From the NCBI GenBank assembly GCA_945787305.1, contig CALZIH010000033.1:1-19422 (forward strand): 19,422 nt of DNA, read 5' to 3'. Under the pieces are notes generated by a model that had not been told where the DNA came from, ran no database searches, and was given only the letters and a program-made list of their open reading frames with translations. This document shows positions 14,279 to 19,422 of the stretch, piece after piece (within the stretch, counting starts at the first letter, position 1; each line of letters opens with the position of its first letter). The DNA comes from an uncultured Desulfobulbaceae bacterium. GTDB taxonomy: Bacteria > Desulfobacterota > Desulfobulbia > Desulfobulbales > Desulfobulbaceae. Position numbers and translations under genes: made by a program.

Positions 14279-14382
14279 GATGGACTCGTAAAAAGTCGAA
14301 AATGCCGCTTGCACAGTTTGGGAATACAGTGAAGTTAAACCTTTCCGCCGTCGGTGGCGGGGCTTTTTACGACACCGACAAA
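14277..14382 (+). repeat. Dispersed palindromic element, copy C (MITE/REP-like)
   Basis: This is the best preserved copy. Perfect terminal inverted repeats TCGTAAAAAG (14286-14295) and CTTTTTACGA (14363-14372) bound 87 bases. The core CCGCCGTCGGTGG (14346-14358) itself folds as CCGCC/GGTGG around GTC. Conserved flanks are ATGATGGAC on the left and CACCGACAAA on the right. It is directly followed by copy D in the same orientation. Confidence 0.8.
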
Positions 14383-14390
14383 GAAGGTGG

Positions 14391-14488
14391 ATTTGTAAAG
14401 AATCCAGAACGGCATTTGCACGGTACGGAAATACAATGAATTGAAATCTTACCGCCGTCGGTGGCTAGGCTTTTTACGACACCGACAA
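14391..14488 (+). repeat. Dispersed palindromic element, copy D (MITE/REP-like)
   Basis: This is a second copy in tandem with copy C. It shares CGGCATTTGCACGGTACGG and CCGCCGTCGGTGG, and ends with a perfect CTTTTTACGA (14470-14479) and CACCGACAAA. The left end is degraded to TTGTAAAGAA. It ends about 45 bases before the TPR gene start. Confidence 0.75.
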
Positions 14489-14531
14489 ACGTGGATAAGT
14501 GAACATAAATAGAGAGCTTGAAGGGAACGCT

Positions 14532-15167
14532 ATGTCAGGAGAAGAACAGAGGGTTGATATTGCAACAGTAATCGCCGAGTTGGAAAAAGTGGTTGCCGAA
14601 AGGCCGGACAACGTAATGGCCCACCATCAGCTGGGCCTTGTCTATCGACAGTCTGGTCAAAACGAGAAGGCTATTGCCGAGCTGGAAAAGGCTATTGAGC
14701 TTGATGATCAGTCAGCGGAAAGCATGGTGAATCTCGGAGCAATATATTTTGACCAGGGTGATGTTGACCGTGCGCTTGCCTTGAACGAAAAGGCCTTGTC
14801 GATTACACCGAATATGGCTGAGGCCCATGTGAACATAGGGCTTATCAGGCAGCAGCAGAGCCGGGTACAGGATGCTATAGAGTGTTATGACAAGGCGGTG
14901 CAACTTGACCCTTACCTGTTGACAGCCTGGATCAACCTGACCAGTGCCTATACGATGAACGAGGAAGATGACAAGGCCGTTGAAGCCGCCCGTCAGGCCG
15001 TTACATTGGAGCCTGACTCGTCAATGGCGAGAAATAATCTTGCTGTGGCCCTCTATTTTAAGGGTGATTACGTTGAGTCGAAAACGAATATGGAAAAGGC
15101 ACGGGAGCTGGGGTATTCCGTTGACCCCCGTTTTGCCGAAGCCCTGGAGCAAAAACTGGCTGGCTGA
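14532..15167 (+). CDS. Tetratricopeptide repeat protein
   Basis: This is a 211-residue soluble protein without signal peptide, made almost entirely of TPR units of 34 residues at about 27-60, 61-94, 95-128, 129-162 and 163-196. Each shows the W/L-G-Y-A-P pattern, for example HHQLGLVYRQSGQNEKAIAE and AEAHVNIGLIRQQQ. TPR arrays are protein-binding scaffolds; the partner is unknown. ATG 14532 has AAGGG seven bases upstream and is preferred to a GTG at 14499 lacking such a site. It is immediately followed, in the same frame after its TGA, by the DVU0298-like gene, so the two are probably co-transcribed and perhaps coupled. Confidence 0.88.
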   Translation: MSGEEQRVDIATVIAELEKVVAERPDNVMAHHQLGLVYRQSGQNEKAIAELEKAIELDDQSAESMVNLGAIYFDQGDVDRALALNEKALSITPNMAEAHVNIGLIRQQQSRVQDAIECYDKAVQLDPYLLTAWINLTSAYTMNEEDDKAVEAARQAVTLEPDSSMARNNLAVALYFKGDYVESKTNMEKARELGYSVDPRFAEALEQKLAG

Positions 15168-15260
15168 TTTATTAGTGACAAGATTGACGTTGAAGTCAGG
15201 CCATGGTGCCCGTTTTGCGGGATAGATGTCGGGCGCCCCACCGAAACAGCGCAGCGGAAG

Positions 15261-16254
15261 ATGACCGAATTCCCAGTGGGATCCTGTGACTGTGGTGCCG
15301 TCTATGTTTGTGATGCCACAGGGCATAATGTTGGCTCGGCCATGGTCGAGTGTCTGGTGTATGCCTGTAGCGATGAATGGGACCTTGCCTGGGAATTGAT
15401 TCCCGAGGATGACTACCTTACCGGTCGAATTGAACAGTATGACGAACTCACCCATCAGGTGATCCCGAAGGGAAACCTGGATGGGCGTGCAGTGCGAGGG
15501 GTTTTATATTTTGTCCGCCTTCATAAGGAGGTCGCTGAGATTGCTGATCGTTTCCGTATCAAACAGGAATCGGAGATTCCGTCAAACCCTGATGATCCGC
15601 GAGCAGGAGCTGTTATCCCGGACGTTGAGCCTGTGCGTGATCCGAGTCTGCCGAGAAGAAAAACCAGTAAGCGAGAGGTCAAGAAACTTGCCGCTGCAGG
15701 TGATGTTGACACCTTGGTCGAGTTGAGTTTAGACGACAAGCGGACCCTGCGTTTTCTTCAGCGCTTGCTCTATCAGCCCGATGCGGCCGGCCGTTATCGT
15801 ACAGCCTGGATTCTTGGTCAGGTTTGTTCCCGGGTCGCAACCCGAGAACCCGCTCCGGTTGCTGACCTCTTGCACCGTTTATTTGAAGCCTGCAATGATT
15901 CTGCAGCAACCCCTTGGGGAATGGTCGAAGCAATTGGTGCAATTATTGCGCAGCGGCCCGATATCTATGGTGCCTCTTTGGGGCCTGGGGGAAATTGCAG
16001 CAATTCGGCCGGATTTGGTAAGAAAAACACCTTTTTATTCTACATTTCATTTTTTGAATCACGATAACCCTGTAATGCGCGGTCTGATGGCAAGATTGTT
16101 GGGCAGGATCAAGGCCGAGGAGGCATCTTTGCAGATCATGGGCCTGCAGCAGGATGAGAGCGAGGTCATTATATACGAGCAGGGAGGACCTGTGCCGACA
16201 ACGGTTGCCGCCCTGGCAACAGAGGCTGTACAGCAAATTCGTCAGGATGATTAG
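15261..16254 (+). pseudogene. DVU0298-like HEAT-repeat protein, frameshifted
   Basis: Two overlapping frames make one protein. Frame 1 (15261 to about 15978) carries a cysteine-bearing N-terminal domain (SCDCGAVY, TGHNVG, WDLAWEL, VRGVLYFVRL) and the first HEAT-like helices, ending near WGMVEAIGAIIAQRPDIYGA. The reading then continues at +1 as WGLGEIAAIRPDLVRKTPF and RGLMARLLGRIKAEE, to the stop at 16254. Dropping one T in TCTTT (about 15975-15979) rejoins the frames; a small deletion is also possible, since the spacing between the two RPD helices is short for a HEAT pair. Upstream of ATG 15261 the same frame encodes a CPFCG motif (15207-15221) but has no usual start codon after the TGA at 15165. 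The family resembles Desulfovibrio DVU0298; function is unknown. Sequencing error or real decay cannot be separated here. Confidence 0.7.
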
Positions 16255-16323
16255 CGAGCGAATTGATCAACATGTCAGAATATAATATATATCAACTACT
16301 TTGTATTGCAGGAGAAATGTACC

Positions 16324-16932
16324 ATGGTCAGTGAGAGTATTCAGCCGTTGAGTTCCTTGGCACCTCTGGATGAGGGAAAGAACAGTAAGGGAAATGAAGT
16401 AGATGACCCTGTCCGCCAGGATTATATGAAGGGGCGGGAACAGTATACCGCCGGAGATTTTACCGCTGCCGCATTGTCCTTTCACAATGCGCTCAAGGGT
16501 TTTGAAGAACAGGGAGATGAGCAGGGAATAGCCAACGCCTCTGATCGTCTTGGTGATGCCTGTATGGAAAAGGAAGAGTATGCCATGGCCCTGGAGAATT
16601 ATAAACGTGCCTTTGCAATCTGTGAGAAAGAGGAAGATTCCTTTTCTACCCTGTCCTTGAATAAAAAAATGGCTGCCTCACACAGGAAGCTGGGCCAGCT
16701 TGATGAGGCGATGGCGATTCTTCAGGATATACTTGAACATTATTTTCTGACCAAAAACCCCAAGGGCAGTGTCGATATCCTCACCGTTATGGCCGAGGTG
16801 TTTATCCAACAGGGGGAAATTGATGCGGCTGTCGATGCCTATCGTACCGTTTCATCCATCCACGCCGTGTTTAAACATAAGCGCCTTGCGGAAGAGTTTG
16901 CCGCACGAGCCGAGGCCCTGGCGCAGGAATAG
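16324..16932 (+). CDS. Tetratricopeptide repeat protein upstream of ribE
   Basis: This is a 202-residue cytoplasmic protein. After a polar N-terminus (1-30), TPR-like helix pairs run at about 34-63, 70-103, 111-140 and 150-183, for example RLGDACMEKEEYAMALENY. ATG 16324 is chosen because AGGAG lies nine bases upstream; an in-frame TTG at 16306 has no such site. Its stop is three bases before the GTG of ribE, whose ribosome site (AGGA) lies inside this gene, so the two are almost certainly co-translated. No family name is recognised and no enzymatic motif is seen. It could act in the riboflavin pathway or simply share the transcript. Confidence 0.85.
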   Translation: MVSESIQPLSSLAPLDEGKNSKGNEVDDPVRQDYMKGREQYTAGDFTAAALSFHNALKGFEEQGDEQGIANASDRLGDACMEKEEYAMALENYKRAFAICEKEEDSFSTLSLNKKMAASHRKLGQLDEAMAILQDILEHYFLTKNPKGSVDILTVMAEVFIQQGEIDAAVDAYRTVSSIHAVFKHKRLAEEFAARAEALAQE

Positions 16933-16935
16933 TCT

Positions 16936-17592
16936 GTGTTTACGGGACTTATTCAGGGGATTGGCCGGGTTGTCGAAAAACGTCCTGCCGGTGGTGGTAT
17001 GGTATTTGGTCTGGAGAGCGGCTTTGAGCTGACTGATCCGGAAGAAGGCGAATCCATTGCGGTAAACGGCGCCTGCCTGACGGCACGTGATATTGTCGGC
17101 CGCAGATTTCTTGTTGATGTCTCCCCGGAAAGTTTGTCCCGGACGGGGCTTGGGAGGCTTGATGTCGGGACAAGGGTCAACCTCGAACGTGCCCTTCGTC
17201 TCAGTGATCGGTTGGGCGGTCATCTTGTCAGCGGGCATGTCGATGCGCTCGGCACTGTCGAAGAACGCAGGGCAACAGGTGATTTCACCCTGTTTACCTT
17301 TTCGCTTGACCGGAGCCTTACCCGCTACGTTATTGAAAAAGGTTCGATCACCATTAACGGTGTCAGCCTGACTGTAAACAGTTGCCAGGGGAATCGTTTT
17401 TCCGTCTCTATTATTCCCCACACCCTTGTTGTGACCACGTTGGGTGAGTTGAAAACCGGTGACCAGGTAAATATCGAAGTAGACATCATCGGAAAGTACG
17501 TGGAAAAATTACTTTCCGAACAGTCCGTTGGCCAAGAGCAGGGAAGCCGTATTAACCAAGCCTTTCTTGCTGAGCATGGATTTTTAAAATAA
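16936..17592 (+). CDS. ribE: Riboflavin synthase alpha chain
   Basis: This enzyme dismutates two 6,7-dimethyl-8-ribityllumazine molecules to riboflavin and a pyrimidinedione. The 218 residues form two similar lumazine-binding barrels. The N-terminus MFTGLIQGIG is the family signature; NGACLT (44-49) and NGVSLT (141-146) are the paired motifs of the two halves, with SGHVD at 99-103. A GTG start at 16936 is three bases after the TPR stop, with AGGA about eight bases upstream. An intrinsic terminator follows directly, so ribBA is either read through or has its own promoter. The protein is complete. Confidence 0.95.
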   Translation: MFTGLIQGIGRVVEKRPAGGGMVFGLESGFELTDPEEGESIAVNGACLTARDIVGRRFLVDVSPESLSRTGLGRLDVGTRVNLERALRLSDRLGGHLVSGHVDALGTVEERRATGDFTLFTFSLDRSLTRYVIEKGSITINGVSLTVNSCQGNRFSVSIIPHTLVVTTLGELKTGDQVNIEVDIIGKYVEKLLSEQSVGQEQGSRINQAFLAEHGFLK

Positions 17593-17593
17593 G

Positions 17594-17620
17594 TTGCCTT
17601 CTCTGTTGTAGGCAATTTTT
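17594..17620 (+). terminator. Intrinsic terminator after ribE
   Basis: TTGCCT (17594-17599) pairs with AGGCAA (17610-17615) around a ten-base loop, followed by five T (17616-17620), starting two bases after the ribE stop. The stem is only six pairs, so partial read-through into ribBA is plausible. Confidence 0.6.
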
Positions 17621-17705
17621 CGATAGATCAAATTAACGTACAAAGAAGGTTTTTCGTCGAGTTTCCGTTACAGTTTCCCTCGTTTGGGGTGTGGGAATCT
17701 GCAAT

Positions 17706-17729
17706 CCGGAACCTGAACCGGAACCTGAC
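17706..17729. repeat. 12-bp tandem repeat in the ribBA leader
   Basis: CCGGAACCTGAA (17706-17717) is repeated as CCGGAACCTGAC (17718-17729), ending 16 bases before the ribBA start codon and just ahead of its GAGG ribosome site. Confidence 0.8.
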
Positions 17730-17745
17730 AATAACGAGGTATACA

Positions 17746-18990
17746 ATGGCAGTCAGCCCTATAGAAGAAGTCATCAAGGATATTCAAGATGGCAAAATGG
17801 TCATTCTTGTGGACGATGAGGATCGGGAAAACGAGGGCGATCTGTGCATGGCCGCAGAAAAGGTAACGCCTGAAGCAATTAATTTCATGGCCACCCATGG
17901 TCGCGGTCTGATCTGTCTTGCCATGAGTCCCGATATCATTGAGCAACTCGGTCTACCGATGATGGTGCAGAATAATCAGTCACCATACGGTACCGGGTTT
18001 ACAGTCAGTATTGAGGCGCGGACAGGTGTCAGTACCGGCATCTCGGCTGCCGACCGTGCGCGTACTATTGAGGCCGCTGTGGATGCCGATGCTACGCCGC
18101 GTGATATTATCAGCCCCGGCCATGTTTTTCCCCTCAGAGCCCGCAAGGGAGGTGTTCTCGTTCGTACCGGGCAAACCGAGGGGTCTGTTGATTTGGCGCG
18201 TCTGGCAGGTATGCGAACCGCTGGCATTATCTGTGAGATCATGAAGGATGACGGTACCATGGCTAGGATGCCGGATTTGGAACAGTTTGCGGTCGAACAT
18301 GATCTCAAAATAGCCACTGTTGCCGATCTGGTTGCCTATCGCCTGCGAAAAGACCTCCTTGTCCATCGAGCTGTTGAGGCCCGTCTTCCCACCGAACATG
18401 CCGGGGAATTTCGAGTTGTTGTCTATAAGAATGATGTGGACAGTTTTGAACATGTGGCCCTGGTTAAGGGGGAAATAGACCCTGAAAAACCGGTAATGGT
18501 CCGGGTTCATTCCGAGTGTTTGACCGGCGATGTTTTTGGCTCAGCCCGCTGCGACTGCGGTGACCAGCTCCATGCCGCCATGCAAATGGTGTCCCAGGAA
18601 GGCAGTGGGGTGGTACTTTACATGCGTCAGGAAGGCCGTGGCATAGGCCTGGTCAACAAACTCAAAGCCTATAAACTTCAGGATGAAGAGGGCATGGATA
18701 CCGTTGAGGCCAATGTGGAGCTTGGATTCAAGCCTGATCTGCGTGATTATGGAATCGGTGCTCAGATCCTACGGGATCTCGGTGTTGGGCAGATGCGGTT
18801 GTTGACCAATAATCCGAAAAAGATTGTCGGCCTGGAAGGATATGGCCTCAAGGTTGTAGATCGGTTTCCCATAGAAATACCCGGTGAATCTGAAAACAAG
18901 CAGTATCTGAGATGCAAGCGGGATAAAATGGGCCACCTGCTTGAACTCTACGGTGAAGAATCATTGGAGAATGTACGTCGGGATCCTTGA
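17746..18990 (+). CDS. ribBA: Bifunctional DHBP synthase / GTP cyclohydrolase II
   Basis: The N-terminal half makes 3,4-dihydroxy-2-butanone 4-phosphate from ribulose 5-phosphate; the C-terminal half opens GTP, the first committed step of riboflavin synthesis. Total length is 414 residues. The RibB domain (1-200) shows the acidic DDEDRENEGD (23-32), HGRGLICLAM (51-60), and RD-to-SPGHVFPL (119-130). The RibA domain (about 208-405) shows VHSECLTGDVFGS with zinc cysteines C258, C269 and C271, MRQEGRGIGL (293-302), the DYGIGAQ segment and LLTNNPKK. ATG 17746 has GAGG six bases upstream; an upstream GTG at 17689 lacks support. Both halves keep the expected residues, so both activities are likely. 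ribH follows after 105 bases. Confidence 0.95.
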   Translation: MAVSPIEEVIKDIQDGKMVILVDDEDRENEGDLCMAAEKVTPEAINFMATHGRGLICLAMSPDIIEQLGLPMMVQNNQSPYGTGFTVSIEARTGVSTGISAADRARTIEAAVDADATPRDIISPGHVFPLRARKGGVLVRTGQTEGSVDLARLAGMRTAGIICEIMKDDGTMARMPDLEQFAVEHDLKIATVADLVAYRLRKDLLVHRAVEARLPTEHAGEFRVVVYKNDVDSFEHVALVKGEIDPEKPVMVRVHSECLTGDVFGSARCDCGDQLHAAMQMVSQEGSGVVLYMRQEGRGIGLVNKLKAYKLQDEEGMDTVEANVELGFKPDLRDYGIGAQILRDLGVGQMRLLTNNPKKIVGLEGYGLKVVDRFPIEIPGESENKQYLRCKRDKMGHLLELYGEESLENVRRDP

Positions 18991-19095
18991 GATGGATTTA
19001 GGGAGTGGTCGACAACGGGAAAATAGACAGAGACCTGAGTTGTAATCAGGTGAACATCACGAGCGGCTAATGCTGCTGCGGACAAGGACGAGAGG

Positions 19096-19392
19096 ATGGC
19101 AAAGTATATAGAAGGAAACCTGCATGGCCAGGGACGAAAAATTGGTATTATTGTTGCTCGCTTTAATTCATTTATATGTGAGAAGCTACTGGAAGGCGCT
19201 CTCGACAGTCTGGTACGTTCCGGAGTCAGTGATGATGATATTGAGGTGGCCCGGGTTCCGGGTGCGTTTGAAATACCCCTTGTTGCCCAGAAAATGGCCA
19301 AGTCGGGAAAGTATGATGCGGTCATTTGTATCGGTGTGGTCATCCGTGGGGCAACTCCTCATTTTGATTTTGTCGCCGGTGAAGTGGCGTAA
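19096..19392 (+). CDS. ribH: 6,7-dimethyl-8-ribityllumazine synthase with premature stop
   Basis: This enzyme condenses the RibA/D and RibB products to 6,7-dimethyl-8-ribityllumazine, the substrate of RibE. The visible 98 residues match the family N-terminal two-thirds: ARFNSFI (21-27), VPGAFEIP (54-61), GVVIRGATPHFDFVAGEVA (80-98) with the catalytic histidine H89. Usual length is about 155. A TAA at 19390-19392 stands where the family has lysine (GEVAKG), and the same frame continues as GTALVMLDAG to the window end, exactly as a normal RibH would. A single A-to-T change (AAA to TAA) explains it. Either the gene is broken or the base is an error. ATG 19096 follows AAGGA by seven bases. Confidence 0.85.
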   Translation: MAKYIEGNLHGQGRKIGIIVARFNSFICEKLLEGALDSLVRSGVSDDDIEVARVPGAFEIPLVAQKMAKSGKYDAVICIGVVIRGATPHFDFVAGEVA

Positions 19393-19422
19393 GGAACCGC
19401 TCTGGTCATGCTTGATGCAGGC

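Larger units (their letters stand above)
14060..14531. other. Repeat-rich intergenic region between ribF and the TPR gene
   Basis: These 472 bases carry the 57-base tandem repeat (14111-14224), then element copies C and D in tandem (14277-14488), and finally the ribosome site AAGGG before the TPR gene. No clear gene lies here other than the doubtful minus-strand frame. Confidence 0.7.

Noticed and set aside
17593..17745. Possible FMN riboswitch before ribBA (also considered before ribF)
   Set aside because: No RFN-element consensus segments were seen; the interval holds a simple terminator and a short tandem repeat instead.

Overview
The window looks like chromosomal DNA of a Desulfobacterota (former Deltaproteobacteria) bacterium, probably a Desulfobulbales-type sulfate or sulfur metaboliser. 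This is inferred from gene content (an Mrp/Mbh-type antiporter cluster with a split MrpA, a nickel superoxide dismutase, a DVU0298-like HEAT protein beside riboflavin genes), from the roughly balanced base composition and from the dispersed small repeat. No marker gene in the window fixes the taxon.

Layout. Positions 1-6408 (minus strand) hold a tightly overlapping operon, read mrpE, mrpF, mrpG, a stand-alone MrpA C-terminal (DUF4040) subunit, an MrpA-tail/MrpB fusion, mrpC and three successive NuoM/MrpD-like antiporter subunits. The last one runs off the left edge. The operon encodes a cation/proton antiporter membrane module. The large N-terminal part of MrpA is not in its usual place, and the third antiporter subunit lacks two of the charged residues of the proton path. 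A divergent Cache-GGDEF diguanylate cyclase (6908-8221) follows. It converges with a minus-strand pair: ATP-dependent PEP carboxykinase (8398-10002) and, upstream of it, a nickel superoxide dismutase that carries a Sec signal peptide (10137-10580) and has a Fur-like palindrome over its promoter. Divergent from sodN is a beta-CASP metallo-beta-lactamase RNase (10936-12345). A tRNA-Leu(CAG) gene on the minus strand shares a strong bidirectional terminator with it.

The right third (13088-19422, plus strand) is riboflavin-centred: ribF, a TPR protein, a DVU0298-like HEAT-repeat gene broken by a frameshift, a second TPR protein directly coupled to ribE, then ribBA and ribH. Together ribE, ribBA and ribH supply riboflavin from GTP and ribulose 5-phosphate (ribD is not seen here), and RibF converts it to FMN and FAD. 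ribH carries an in-frame TAA 30 bases before the window end, with family-like sequence continuing after it.

Four copies of an approximately 87-bp palindromic element (ends TCGTAAAAAG / CTTTTTACGA, core CCGCC-GTC-GGTGG) lie between genes: two in one orientation (6641-6750, 10785-10885) and two tandem in the other (14277-14488). They resemble a MITE or REP-like family. A nearly perfect 57-bp tandem duplication lies next to the tandem pair. The most unusual items are the exported NiSOD, the Mrp-like cluster with its degenerate third antiporter subunit, the repeat family, and the two disrupted genes, which may be genuine decay or sequence errors.
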